From Podospora pseudocomata (taxonomy: Eukaryota > Ascomycota > Sordariomycetes > Sordariales > Podosporaceae), in assembly GCF_035222375.1 (NCBI RefSeq), contig NC_085889.1:3162001-3226000 (forward strand): a stretch of DNA of 64,000 nt, read 5' to 3'. Under the pieces are notes generated by a model that saw only the letters and a list, made by a program, of their open reading frames with translations, was not told the DNA's origin and did not search any database. Positions 10,746-22,854 of this stretch are shown here, piece by piece. The translations under genes and the position numbers were made by a program. Within the stretch, counting starts at the first letter, position 1; the number at the start of each line of letters is the position of its first letter.

Positions 10746-11436
10746 GGTTGGAACCCCAGCCCTGCCAAGGAACCCTTGCTGCGCCACGGGACATGCCAAG
10801 AATGACCAGACCGTACCGTAAACAGCCTCCTCAACACCGGGTTGGATCCACTTCGAGCACAACAGCCATTGGCAAGTTTGGGCTATCTAGGTTATCAAAT
10901 CCTTGGGGAGAGTTTCGTAATTGCCTGCTGGAAATGGGCATGTCATACATATCTGAGGGACAAGTGGCACGTCCAGGGTCTTGACAGCGCCGGCAAGGGT
11001 AAGATCCACCAAAAACATCGACATATGCAAAAAGTTGGGGCAGTTTTTCAGCGGTCTTCTTTTGCAAATGGGCGGCTGAATGGCAAGTACACTGTTGGCA
11101 ACCCGGCCTTGAGTTCCTATCGGTTCAGCTCGCGTTGATGACATGAAGGACGTTGAGCCCGTTGAGGATGTTGGACGTGGTTCCAACGCTTACTCCTCGC
11201 GCTGGTAGGTTCCGTTTTTCTTTGTTTTCACTCACATCAACTAACCTTTTCCGGCAGTGAACATGTCGCCCGTGCGGGTGGGTTGATCATGAACGCATGT
11301 ACCGAGCCAGATAACACTGTCCAGGGAAACGAATATGCGTGGGGCAACGGGGATATTGCTGCGCACATTATCAAGAAAGGGATTTTTTAGGTACAGGAAC
11401 TTTGTCAGGTAGAGGTGCGCGGGAAAATATGACTCC
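10746..11436. other. Intergenic, no supported gene
   Basis: The 3' flank of the HET gene. The longest open frame is a 99-codon minus-strand one (10887-11186) with no motif. I see no element end until the LTR fragment at 11437. Confidence 0.3.
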
Positions 11437-11793
11437 CCATGCAACCAATTAGGTGTTGCTCAGTCTGCTCAGTCTGCTCAGTGCGCCAAGACCACTGAGC
11501 ACACTGAGCACACTGAGCAAGGTACAAAGATACTTCAGAAACATATGTAGATAGTTTCACATCAATAGGGGGGAGTGCCCGGCGCTCCCCATGTCGAGGA
11601 ATCTGATTCCTCATGCAAGCAATCAAGTTCATTTGTCTACAATCTACTCTCAGTAGCTCTTTGTTAGAACAACCTGTTGTTGACAGTGAACCCCATGTCT
11701 GAGACGCTTGTCACAACCTTCGATCATCCTGTCATATTCACCTCTGGCGTACTGCCTTGCAGTCTGTATCCATTCCTGGTGCAGGTTGTAACA
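11437..11793 (+). repeat. LTR1 fragment, left-truncated
   Basis: The right end matches other LTR1 copies exactly in layout: AACAACCTGTTGTTGACAGTG, CTGAGACGCTTGTCAC and a terminal GGTTGTAACA. The left part belongs to the variant with tandem CTCAGTCTG/CTGAGCA units, also seen at 43378-43892. The usual TGTTACGCCCC start is missing, so the copy is truncated, and no target duplication can be given. No internal retrotransposon sequence is attached. Confidence 0.75.
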
Positions 11794-11986
11794 TTATACA
11801 CGGATATTTGCTCGTGGCGCATGGTACTGGGTTGACGCGAATGGAAATGATGTCTTGGACGGGAATAGATTGATTGTTTGGGATACTCTTAGCCTCGAGT
11901 ACTGATATCTGCAGCTTCTGACTAATTTAGTTTTGGTGCCTAGAAAAGTGGATCCCACTCGTTTGCTTGTGCTACCTTCCTCTTTT

Positions 11987-11993
11987 TATAAAA
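11987..11993 (+). promoter_or_regulatory. TATA box of the kinase-like gene
   Basis: TATAAAA lies 83 bp upstream of the ATG at 12076 and is followed by a pyrimidine-rich leader, the usual layout of a fungal core promoter. This is the clearest TATA element in the window. Confidence 0.5.
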
Positions 11994-12075
11994 CCTTGAG
12001 CCAATTCCACCTCGCTTAATTTTTCTGCGTTTTAACCATTCTCCTCTATCACTCTACCCTGTCAATTACTTCAAG

Positions 12076-12714
12076 ATGGAAGACGATGAAGACTGCGGGA
12101 TTAAGGTATATACTCTAACTTCTAAATGCTAATATTTACTATTATTAATTGTAGTTCTATAGGACATACAGTTTGGCTTCCGACATTTTCGAGCACCTGC
12201 AAAACGAATCTACGGGAATCGGAATGTCTTTCTCTTGGATATCCCGCCGAATCCAATTGCTAGCTGGCTATCATTATGGATGCCGCAGCTCGTCCGCTCC
12301 TGGCTACAGCGATTGCTGCAAGAGTGGTTCCTGCCGACAACTGTCATTCTAAAGGAGCGAAACCCTACCAAGGCTGATAGCTACGAAAACGAAATCGACA
12401 CATACCTGCATCTTCGATCCCTCCAGGGCACCCATATCCCGCGTTTGTTTGGTGAAGTAACCGTCAGCGACCCCCACGCGCAGAGATACCAGATCAGTAA
12501 GCGACCCACTCCTGCTCTCCTCCTGGAAAACGTCGAAGGAGTGTCGCTATACAATCTTCCAACTGAAGAGCTAGGGAATCCTCGCCTTCTTAGGGAACTC
12601 GAGGATATATATAACCTACTTACGGAAAAAGGGGTTGTTCATGGTGATCCAAAGCTCCACAACTTTCTACGTGTTAATCAGAAGATCGTTGCTATCGACT
12701 TTGAGTTGTCCTAG
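12076..12714 (+). CDS. Small protein-kinase-fold (RIO/Bud32-like) protein
   Basis: Exon 1 (12076-12105, MEDDEDCGIK) and exon 2 (12163-12714) are joined by a 57-nt intron with donor GTATAT, branch TGCTAAT and acceptor CTATAG, giving about 193 residues. The C-terminal half carries a kinase catalytic loop, GVVHGDPKLHNFL (an HGDxxxxN variant), then IVAIDFELS in the place of the DFG metal site. The N-terminal half has VILKERN, a plausible ATP-lysine strand, and a glutamate helix (YENEIDTYLHL). Such short kinase-like proteins are common in fungal accessory regions; substrate unknown. The TAG at 12712-12714 comes right after the DFE motif, and the same frame stays open to 13026 (ELEDLKSEIQERK...). 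The stop may therefore be recent and the ancestral protein longer. Confidence 0.7.
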
Positions 12715-13236
12715 CCTCTTCCTAGTGATATAACGAATGAGCATGAATTGGAGGACTTAAAGAGCGAGATTCAGGAACGGAAAATGCAGGCACAGGAGGC
12801 AAAATTGGAACGTCTCGTCCCGGGCCCTGTCATTGTAAATAGTTTACGGGTACGAAAGAGGACGGATTTGCCGCCTTCCGGCACAACGACCCATAACGAG
12901 CAGAAGGGTGACGAGGGGCTGTCTACCCTGGGAGCTCAGCTACCCAAGGTGTGTTCTCGGCGCGGGCGTGTTGGGCCGCAGCCGGGAACGACATATGGTG
13001 GGCGAGGTGGAGAGGTGGTGTGGTGAGAAAGAGGGGGAGGAAATGGAGGTTAGCGGAGGTGGGACGTGGGGGGTGCACTCGGGAAGGATGGATGGGAACT
13101 GACGGGAGTAGGAGGGGTTTCTATGTAGGAGCCGGGCGGCCGGACTTATCGATCGTTTAGCTCTTCTCCCTTAGTCAAATCGCATGTCAGGCAAGGCCGA
13201 GCTCCGTCTTGAGAATGTAACCTCTGCTCTCAATGT

Positions 13237-13821
13237 TTACAGTAACGTTAGGGGATATTGAAGATCAAGGATCAGAGCGACTCGGATCTTGCCGTCTGAG
13301 CAGTTGATGTATTGGCGCGCCTTCCTTTCCACATGTTTCCGTGGCTCGCTCTACGAGACCTCGCAAACCAAAGATGGCAGGGCGCCCGCCTGGCCGAGCG
13401 AAACATCGGCTTGTTTATGGATCTTTCTTTCGTGTAGAATGTTAAAGGTACCCCTTTCTTCGATAGACTGCACTAGGCGGCGAATTGTGGGATCATCTTT
13501 GGTGGCAAGACGCTCCGCAAGACGGTTTTTGATGTAGTCTGGAAGGCCAGCTTGAACCTGATAATGGAACTCGGATTCGCCCATGATGTCGATATGTACC
13601 GTACTAGATTCGTAGTCGTACTCGAATCGGCGGATTTTCCTTTCGTCGAGTTCGACCAGTCGGGTGTCCAGCTGTTCAAAAAGATAGTCGAGTCTGTCTG
13701 CCTGCCACTGGAAGCTAAGAATCGACTCGCTGCCGCGGTGGCGAGCGCTGATGATGTATTCGATGATCTCCTCAATCGTGGAAACATCTAGCCAAACATG
13801 TGAGGTGTCAGCATCTGCCAT
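13237..13821 (-). pseudogene. PD-(D/E)XK-like nuclease-fold protein, looks broken
   Basis: The minus strand starts MADADTSHVWLDVSTIEEII and has a helix-rich N-terminal half followed by ILHERKIHKQADVSLG and SLVCEVS. This pattern (an acidic residue on one strand, then an ExS/ExK-like strand) resembles restriction-endonuclease-fold domains seen in fungal effector-like and Crinkler-type proteins. The assignment is by pattern only. It looks broken, with about one break, and otherwise well kept, so decay is probably recent. It converges on the kinase-like gene; kinase and nuclease-fold modules are known to pair in effector-type proteins, but whether these two work together is not shown. An unrelated fungal protein of unknown function remains possible. 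Confidence 0.5.
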
Positions 13822-16549
13822 CTGCGCAAGGGAGAAAAAAAAAAGGGTCGAAGTACAGCCTCAATATGACCGCTACCCGGCGAAGCAAGCGGCCTTGCCG
13901 GCAAAGCGAGGGGGATTGCGACGCCATTGCTGGTGCTAATGGGGAGTCAGGTTGGAGAGGAGGAGGGAGGACGAAAAGGGAAGAAAAGCATGCTTACCTT
14001 GTTCAAGTGAGTCCAAGCGCCTCTCTCACAGGTGTGTCCAAGCGCCTCCTTGTCCACGTGATGTATGTGGGTTAGGTTTATTGTTCCGGTTATAACGGGA
14101 TCAAAAGTTAAATATCTGCTACCTGTGCCCCAAGGAGCCCACTTTATAGTGGCTGGTTCGTTCCAGCAACCATGGAAAGAGTGGCGCCAAGAGCTTCTAC
14201 AGTGCTGATAGTATTTGTATGTTCCCTTCGCACTCTTGAGTAAGAATCTGGCGCGGACAGGAGAGGGAGGGGTTGAATTGAAAGTGTCGTGTGAAAAAGA
14301 GGCAAGGGACCATGTGGGAACAGGGAAAAATGTAATAGATGCTGGCTATAACCCCTAACCATCACAGTATTGACACCTGCGTCCTACACTGTGACTGTCG
14401 TGCTTCACAAAACACAGCCTGACTATTTCTGCTTCCCCATCCTGTACATCAACTTGTCCGTGTCCGCACCGGGGCGCCCCATTGCGGACTATGGTAGTGG
14501 GATTGAACCTGTCACCCGGGCGGGGATGTACTAATATATACCTGCTGCGGGTGAGGAGAAGATTGGCTTTTAGTATTAATGCGTGGAAGAGAGGTTCTAT
14601 AAAGTTGTCCGCTATGGCATTGGAGGAGCAGATGAGGCCAGTCTTCCTGTGCCTGAGGCTGTACAGCGTCAAATATCTGGAAAAAATTGCCGAAATATTC
14701 TTTATGCGCCTAGGCTGAGTAGGAAAGGTGCAAGATCAAGCTTGCCCAAGCAGTTTGGTGGTTGAGCTGATTCTACACTGCATTGTGCCCGGGGAGGAAA
14801 TGTAGTTCAATGTGTATGATTTATGATTTTGGATTTTGGAAAAGGCCTGTCAGCATCATTTTGTGAATATCTGTTGTCCGTATATTCCAAAACCTTATAG
14901 CTACCTTACAGATATCGTTTGTATTCTAGAAAGCCCAATTCAGGGACTATGCAATAACCCAGTTTTAGCACAACAGATCTCCGGGAAACATCCCCTTTCA
15001 AGGCAAATAATAAAAAAAAGCCAGAGTCATGTGCTCAATCTGAACATGCAGACAATCAATTCAAGGGAAATGTGATGCCGATTCGAGAAGAATTCTCTGC
15101 CAAATTATGAGGTGAATTTCCTTATGGTATCTCTACATCCACCCGTGGAAGAGCGGTGATCTGATCATTCCTTTGCATTGTGTCAGGCAGCCTGGCCTGC
15201 GGTACAACAGAAGCTGCATCACCCACACCGCGCATTGGAGAAATATAAGATTGTAGCCCTAAACGTCCGCCAAAAAAACACCACCGCCCCCGCGATCACC
15301 ACCCGGACTCCCAACCCCAGCCCCAAATCACCAGAGCGAGCGAAAAAGATGCTAGCCAGCCCAAAACGTCTTGCCAAAAAAGCGCCCACCTCGTCCAGCG
15401 CCGCCGGCGGTCTGCCCCCACCGTATCCTTCCCCCCCCATATCATTCCTTGCTCTTGCCTAATCTTCAGTCAGCACAGTGCTACTATGAGTGGTAAGTCA
15501 AATTTGGATAAATCACGGTACAAGGTCAATTGGGGGTTTGGGACACCAATGGAGATCACCGCACGTGCGGCGCGCGAGGACGAGGAGGGCGCGGGGGAAT
15601 TCTGGGAGGCCAATTTCATTTCGAAAAAAAATCGGAATTCTTTTTTTTTTTTATAATGAAAATTGTTAGAGAGGCTGAGCGATTAATGGGAGAATTGGTG
15701 GAGTTACCAGAAACCAGAATTCAAGATTTAATGTGAGGCTGGAGGAAGAAAAGGTGAAGATTGAGCCTTGAAACTTGGAATATTTACAATATCCAACTAT
15801 GCATCAACTTCCCTCTTGCCGCCGCTGCCATGCCGGACAGTAGGATTCCGTGACGTGACATGAGTTGGGAAATAACTATCCAAACGGTCACTTACCTTTA
15901 ACTGAGATATTCTAAGTGTAATATGCGCATATGCTAGCTGAAGCGGAAGGGGTGATTTCCCTGATTCTTTTGTGGTACTATTATCACAACTGGTGTCTTT
16001 TCTTAACCCCGTTAAGGGCCCTCGAGGATCCCACAAGGCTGTGATTGTTTCGTCCCGGTGCCACGCTTGCCGTGAGTCCGTCGCGCTGGAGTGCATACGC
16101 CCATCTCACCGATTCCTTTGCTGGCTTTCTCGCTGTTCATGCAGTTGACCAACCAATTCGCGGTCCAAAACATGTCGTGGTAGTGGTGTGGAAGCGCAAC
16201 CCAAGAGGCGGGTGATTGGCCATGGACGCATGAGAGTCCACGCAGCTGAAGACATGGTGGGGAGCTGACGCTCATGTGGCTGCGGCTGCGTTGCTGCCTA
16301 GGACGCCTTCGCGCCCAGCCCACGGGCTAAATGCTGAACAGCTACTCTTTCTCAGTTATCCTTGCGGTTCTTGTTCTTGCAATTAAATCCAGATGCCTTT
16401 CCCTCAGGCGACGCTAGGCATTTGATGCTCCCTGATCCAATCCGAAGCCGTCGAACCTCCACAGAATCCCGCGATCGAACGAACCGACGCAGCTGATTGA
16501 CATCCAAATCCGCAGTCGTCCTCAAAAAGGCCCAGCCGATTATCTCACA
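13822..16549. other. 2.7-kb gene-poor stretch before the first NLR
   Basis: No gene is supported here. A minus-strand frame at 15219-15440 (73 codons) has two hydrophobic stretches and could encode a small membrane protein, but a plus-strand frame covers the same bases and I cannot choose. Homopolymer runs occur at about 13830 and 15640. The last 200 bp before 16550 would contain the NLR promoter; no clear TATA box is visible. Confidence 0.35.
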
Positions 16550-19500
16550 ATGGAAGCCCAGGCAGCTACCGAGCCCAGAACTCATAGCGACTACACTGTG
16601 GGATGGGTCTGCGCTCTGCCCAAAGAACAAACCGCGGCGACAGCTATGCTAGATCGCAGGCATGGCGATCTTCCGAAACCACCCAATGATCACAATACGT
16701 ATACCCTAGGATCCATCGGCAATCATAATATCGTCATAGCCTGCCTGCCTAAAGGCGAGATCGGAACAAATTCGGCGGCGACTGTCGCGACCTCGATGGC
16801 CAACGCCTTTCCGTCCATTAAGATCGGTCTAATGGTTGGCATCGGCGGCGGTATTCCACCCAAGGTTCGGCTTGGTGATGTTGTGATCAGCTCACCAGTG
16901 GGCCAGTATCCTGGGGTGGTTCAGTGGGACTTGGGCAAGGCGAAAGAAGGGGGCAAGTTCGAGCGGACTGGGTCGCTAAACAACCCACCTGCCTCGCTCC
17001 GCACTGCCTTAACGAAACTGGAGACCGAACATGAAATGAGCGGATCTAAGATACCTCAGTATCTAGAGGATCTAAAAGACAAATGGCCAAACCTGGCGCC
17101 GAAGTACACCAGCTGTGATCACCTTAAGGACCCTTTGGACGTACTGGACAATCCAGTTCGCAGCCTCAGAGGGCGAATCATATTCTTGGTACTACTTTGG
17201 GAGACAATCCTGGCCATTCTCAGGGTTTTCCTGGGCTGTTGGGCCCTTGCTTCCATGGGGTCTGGGGCCGAGCAAGTGGCGGGCACCACGGTGAACACTG
17301 CGGTTGATCGAGATGGCGGGAAGCTGCGAAATATGCGTGTGCATTACGGTCTGATCGCATCTGGTAACCAGGTCATTCAAGACGCTACGTTCCGAGATAG
17401 GCTTGACGAGGAGTTTGGTGGCCATGTTCTCTGCGCCGAAATGGAAGCGGCGGGACTAATGAACAACTTCCCGTGCATTGTCATCCGAGGCATCTGTGAT
17501 TACGCAGATTCGCACAAGAATGAAGATTGGCAGGAGCACGCGGCGGCCGTGGCTGCAGCATTTGCGAAGGAGCTTTTGCAATATGTGCAGCCAAGTGCGG
17601 TTGTCGGAGAGCGTCCGGTAAAGGATATATTGGAGCAGACGTTAAAGAAGGGTTAGTAATTCTCCGGTCAGGGCCATTGCATTTCTTTTAACAATAAATG
17701 TAGTTCACAAAGAGACATCCGCAACTCGAGAAGACGTCACCCAGATCAAGTCCAAATTGGGGAAAGTGGAAGATAAAGAAGTCCTCGACTGGCTCACGAA
17801 AATCGACTACGGTCCGCAGCAAAGTGACTACCTTAAGAGACGGCAACCAGGAACCGGGCAATGGCTCCTTGACTCAGAAAAGTTCAAGGGTTGGCTGTCC
17901 GCCAGCAATCAGACACTCTTCTGTCCAGGTATCCCCGGGGCGGGAAAGACGATCTTAACGTCAGTCGTGGTTGACCACCTCGGTTCCAAGTTTCACAACG
18001 ACCCGAAGATCGGTATCGCATACATTTACTTTAATTTCCAGCGGCAAGACAAGCAGAAGATTGATGACTTGCTGGCGAGTGTGCTGAAACAGATAGCCGA
18101 GAGCCAACCCTCTGTTCCAGGAAGCGTCAAAGATCTCTTTGACAAGCATAAGGCTAAGCGGACGCGGCCATTACTTGACGAAACATTGAGAGTTCTCCAG
18201 TCCGTGGCGGCGACGTGTTCGAGAGTCTTTATCGTTGTTGATGCACTTGACGAATGCCAAACATCCGAAAGCTGCCGGAAGAGGTTTCTCTCCGAGCTTT
18301 TCAACCTACAGAAAATGCATGGAATAAACATCTTTGCGACATCGAGGTCTGTCACGGAGATTGTTGATCGCTTCAAAACCAGCATATCACTGGAGATCCG
18401 TGCAAGTACCGCCGATGTGGCACTATATCTAGAAGGTCACATATCGCAGTTACCATCTTTCGTCCAACAGGACCGGCGGCTGCGAGAAGAGATTACGGCG
18501 GGGATCTCAGAAGCCGTCGATGGAATGTACGTACAGAACTGTAGGGAAGAGCAGCACAGGCACTGACAGTTGCAGGTTTCTCTTGGCACAAATCTATCTT
18601 AATTTGCTTTATGATAAGATGACACCGAATGATATTCGAAGCACATTGGAAGTCTTCCGGAACAAAGGGCAAGGCCGAGCCGAGATCCAGAAGGTCGGGG
18701 CACTGACCAGTGCGTACAACCAAGCAATGATGAGAATCGTTGGGCAGATGCCGGGTTGCAAGAAGCTTGCGATGGAGGTTCTGACATGGATCACGTGCGC
18801 GAAGAGACAGCTTACCACGTTAGAACTCCAGCACGCCCTCGCAACCAAGCCGGGAAAGTCCGAGCTTGACGACGGAGACTTGCCATGCATCGGAGACATG
18901 GTCTCTGTATGTGCTGGACTGGTAACGGTCGATGAAAACAGTGGCATTATCCGGCTGGTTCATTACACAACGAAAGAATATCTTGAGGGGACACGGCCGG
19001 GATGGAATCCGAACGCAGAATTGGCGATCACGACAACCTGCGTTACCTACCTCTCATTCACCGTCTTTGAGACCGGGTTCTGCACAACGTACCGTAAGTT
19101 TGAGGAGCGGTTGCAGTCAAACCCGCTCTACGATTACGCCGCGCGCAACTGGGGGCATCATGCACGCAAGGCTGCAACATCGAGTCAAGTGGTTATTGAC
19201 TTTCTTGAGAGTAAAGCTAAGGTCGAAGCATCAACTGAGGCGTTGATGGCCACCAACTGGGACCGATTTTACCCAGGATACGCTCCAGAAGTTCCAAGGA
19301 ATATGACGGGACTACATTTATCAGCATACTTTGGAGTCATCGAGGCCGCAGATGATCTCCTCAGGAGTAGACCCGGTCCAGATCTGAAAGATGCCTGGAG
19401 AAGAACGCCGCTGTGGTATGCAGCCCAAAACGGGCACGAGGCCGTTGTTAAGAAGCTGCTCGCAACGGGAGCCGACGTTAATGCTACTACTGGTACTTCT

Positions 19501-22281
19501 GGTGACCAGACGGCGCTCCAAGCAGCAGCTGGAGGAGGCCATCTCGAGGTGGTCGAGAAGCTACTCGCAGCGGGAGCCGACATTAATGCTACTTCTGGTG
19601 GCCAGACGGCGCTTCGAGCAGCAGCTGGAGGAGGCCATCTCGAGGTGGTCGAGAAGCTACTCGTAGCGGGAGCCGACGTTAATGCTGCTGCTGCTACTAC
19701 TTTTGGCCAGACGGCGCTCCAAGCAGCAGCTAGAGGAGGCTATCTCGAGGTGGTCGAGAAGCTACTCGTAGCGGGAGCCGACGTTAATGCTGCTGCTGCT
19801 ACTTCTGGTGGCAAGACGGCGCTCCAAGCAGCAGCTGGAGGAGGCCATCTCAAGGTGGTCGAGAAGCTACTCGCAGCGGGAGCCGACGTTAATGCTGCTG
19901 CTGCTACTTCTGGTGGCAAGACGGCGCTCCAAGCAGCAGCTGGAGGAGGCCATCTCGAGGTGGTCGAGAAGCTACTCGCAGCGGGAGCCGACGTTAATGC
20001 TGCTGCTGCTACTTCTGGTGGCCAGACGGCGCTCCAAGCAGCAGCTGGAGGAGGCCATCTCGAGGTGGTCGAGAAGCTACTCGCAGCGGGAGCCGACGTT
20101 AATGCTGCTGCTGCTACTTCTGGTGGCCAGACGGCGCTCCAAGCAGCAGCTGGAGGAGGCCATCTCAAGGTGGTCGAGAAGCTACTCGTAGCGGGAGCCG
20201 ACGTTAATGCTGCTGCTGCTACTTCTGGTGGCAAGACGGCGCTCCAAGCAGCAGCTGGAGGAGGCCATCTCAAGGTGGTCGAGAAGCTACTCGCAGCGGG
20301 AGCCGACGTTAATGCTGCTGCTGCTACTTCTGGTGGCCAGACGGCGCTCCAAGCAGCAGCTGGAGGAGGCCATCTCGAGGTGGTCGAGAAGCTACTCGAA
20401 GCGGGAGCCGACGTTAATGCTGCTGCTGCTACTTTTTGTGGCAAGACGGCGCTCCAAGCAGCAGCTAGAGAAGGCCATCTCGAGGTGGTCGAGAAGCTAC
20501 TCGCAGTGGGAGCCGACGTTAATGCTGCTGCTGCTACTACTTTTGGCCAGACGGCGCTCCAAGCAGCAGCTGGAGGAGGCCATCTCGAGGTGGTCGAGAA
20601 GCTACTCGCAGCGGGAGCCGACGTTAATGCTGCTGCTGCTACTTCTGGTGGCCAGACGGCGCTCCAAGCAGCAGCTGGAGGAGGCCATCTCAAGGTGGTC
20701 GAGAAGCTACTCGCAGCGGGAGCCGACATTAATGCTTCTATTGATGGCCAGACGGCGCTCCAAGTAGCAGCTGGAGAAGGCTATCTCGAGGTAGTCGAGA
20801 AGCTACTCGTAGCGGGAGCCGACATTAATGCTGCTGCTGCTACTTCTGGTGGCAAGACGGCGATCCAAGCAGCAGCTAGAGGAGGCTATCTCGAGGTGGT
20901 CGAGAAGCTACTCGCAGTGGGAGCCGACGTTAATGCTGCTGCTGCTACTACTTTTGGCCGGACGGCGCTCCAAGCAGCAGCTGGAGAAGGCCATCTCGAG
21001 GTGGTCGAGAAGCTACTCGTAGCGGGAGCCGACGTTAATGCTGCTGCTGCTACTACTTTTGGCCAGACGGCGCTCCAAGCAGCAGCTAGAGGAGGCCATC
21101 TCAAGGTAGTCGAGAAGCTACTCGCAGCGGGAGCCGACATTAATGCTACTTCTGGTGGCCAGACGGCGCTTCAAGCAGCAGCTGGAGGAGGCCATCTCGA
21201 GGTGGTCGAGAAGCTACTCGTAGCGGGAGCCGACGTTAATGCTGCTGATGCTACTACTTTTGGCCAGACGGCGCTCCAAGCAGCAGCTAGAGGAGGCTAT
21301 CTCGAGGTGGTCGAGAAGCTACTCGTAGCGGGAGCCGACGTTAATGCTGCTGCTGCTACTTCTGGTGGCAAGACGGCGCTCCAAGCAGCAGCTGGAGGAG
21401 GCCATCTCAAGGTGGTCGAGAAGCTACTCGTAGCGGGAGCCGACATTAATGCTGCTGCTGCTACTTCTGGTGGCCAGACGGCGATCCAAGCAGCAGCTGG
21501 AGGAGGCCATCTCAAGGTGGTCGAGAAGCTACTCGCAGCGGGAGCCGACATTAATGCTGCTGCTGCTTCTATTGATGGCCAGACGGCGCTCCAAGCAGCA
21601 GCTACAGGAGGCTATCTCGAGGTGGTCGAGAAGCTACTCGTAGCGGGAGCCGACATTAATGCTGCTGCTGCTACTTCTGGTGGCCAGACGGCGATCCAAG
21701 CAGCAGCTGGAGGAGGCTATCTCGAGGTGGTCGAGAAGCTACTCGCAGCGGGAGCCGACATTAATGCTGCTGCTGCTTCTATTGATGGCCAGACGGCGCT
21801 ACAAGCAGCAGCTGGAGAAGGCTATCTCGAGGTGGTCGAGAAGCTACTCGTAGCGGGAGCCGACATTAATACTACTTCTGGTGGCCATACGGCGCTCCAA
21901 GCAGCAGCTGGAGGAGGCCATCTCAAGGTGGTCGAGAAGCTACTCGTAGCGGGAGCCGACATTAATACTGCTGCTGCTTCTATTGATGGCCAGACGGCGC
22001 TCCAAGCAGCAGCTGGAGGAGGCCATCTCAAGGTGGTCGAGAAGCTACTCGCAGCGGGAGCCGACGTTAATGCTGCTGCTGCTACTTCTGGTGGCCAGAC
22101 GGCGCTCCAAGCAGCAGCTGGAGGAGGCCATCTCGAGGTGGTCGAGAAGCTACTCGCAGCGGGAGCCGACGTTAATGCTGCTGCTGCTTCTATTGATGGC
22201 CAGACGGCGCTCCAAGCAGCAGCTAGAGGAGGCCATCTCGAGGTGGCGAATCGACTCAAGGCAGCCGGCACATTGAGATGA
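16550..22281 (+). CDS. NLR: phosphorylase-like (PNP_UDP) - NACHT - ankyrin repeats
   Basis: Three exons: 16550-17651, 17704-18526, 18576-22281. The introns are 52 and 49 nt, with GTTAGT...GTAG and GTACGT...GCAG, and the phases agree, giving about 1876 residues. The N-terminal domain (about 13-350) is nucleoside-phosphorylase-like: [70 protein letters not shown] has the P-loop GIPGAGKT (443-450) and Walker [12 protein letters not shown] (about 542-552), followed by a winged-helix-like part ([25 protein letters not shown]). Ankyrin repeats run from about residue 890; some 28 near-identical units fill 950-1876. This is a cytosolic receptor: repeats sense, NACHT oligomerises, and the N-terminal domain is the output. 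The ligand is unknown. A hydrophobic segment lies inside the phosphorylase domain (209-235). No stops or frameshifts. Confidence 0.93.
19497..22281 (+). repeat. Coding tandem array of about 28 near-identical ankyrin units
   Basis: Units are mostly 105 bp (35 residues); some are 96 bp (32 residues), where the linker after ADIN is short. The core of each is [19 protein letters not shown] followed by [16 protein letters not shown]. Differences are concentrated at a few positions: G/R/T and G/E before the H/Y, E/K in LEVV/LKVV, A/V/E after KLL, V/I in ADVN/ADIN, and the linker TSGGQ/TTFGQ/SIDGQ with Q or K. Adjacent and distant units share the same nucleotide variants, as expected from repeat shuffling and gene conversion. 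Long open frames in the other five frames here are by-products of this repetition. Confidence 0.95.
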
Positions 22282-22854
22282 CAAGAGTATATATTCATAT
22301 GTCCTTTGTCGCACAGCTTGTTTCTACACTTTGCAGAAATGCTGATGTCGACTTGAAGTATAGCTTTAATCAGACACTTCGGTGGTAGGCTGCTACGATC
22401 AGTCAAAAGAAGATCGTTACTAGTCAAATCGATAAAATGATGAACTTCTCACAACATTCTAAGTTCTTTATACTTTTGTTATCATTCGTAACACAAGAGG
22501 GGTCCGGGGCACGGTGCCAATATATAATTCTTTCATCTCTTCTAGAGTCTTCTAGATTATATTTACGCTAGTCCGCTCGGATGGCGTTCTCGCTCCGTCT
22601 AATATCACCTACAAGCGGCGTCGCGGGCTGATGCTTCAGATGCACCCCTGTATAAAATGCGCCCTACGACGTCACAGGACAACCTCAATAGTATGGTGAC
22701 TATTTCGATACTTTACTCATCGTAGTGCCTAGCTTTAACCAGTCTTATAAAGTTTTCGAAACCTGTTCCTTAATGTTTCCAAGACTTTGACGCGGCTTTC
22801 TCGCTGTAGTAGACAAGCCTAGCGAAGAAAGTAAATAAGTACTACCAACACACA
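22282..22854. other. Intergenic between the NLR and an NLR relic
   Basis: AT-rich 3' flank with no gene, RNA or element end that I can recognise. The two receptor sequences converge across it. Confidence 0.3.

Noticed and set aside
9918-10862. 314-codon minus-strand frame opposite the HET gene
   Set aside because: Antisense to a well-supported coding region, with no domain and low-complexity His/Pro/Arg composition.
14480-14520. B-box-like GGTTCAATCCC on the minus strand
   Set aside because: No A box at a workable distance and no cloverleaf.
19740-22427. Long open frames on the minus strand (up to 329 codons, repeated [11 protein letters not shown]) and in a second plus frame (repeated [12 protein letters not shown]) across the ankyrin array
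   Set aside because: They arise because a 105-bp unit without stops in several frames is repeated about 28 times. There is no start context, no domain, and the ankyrin frame explains the sequence.
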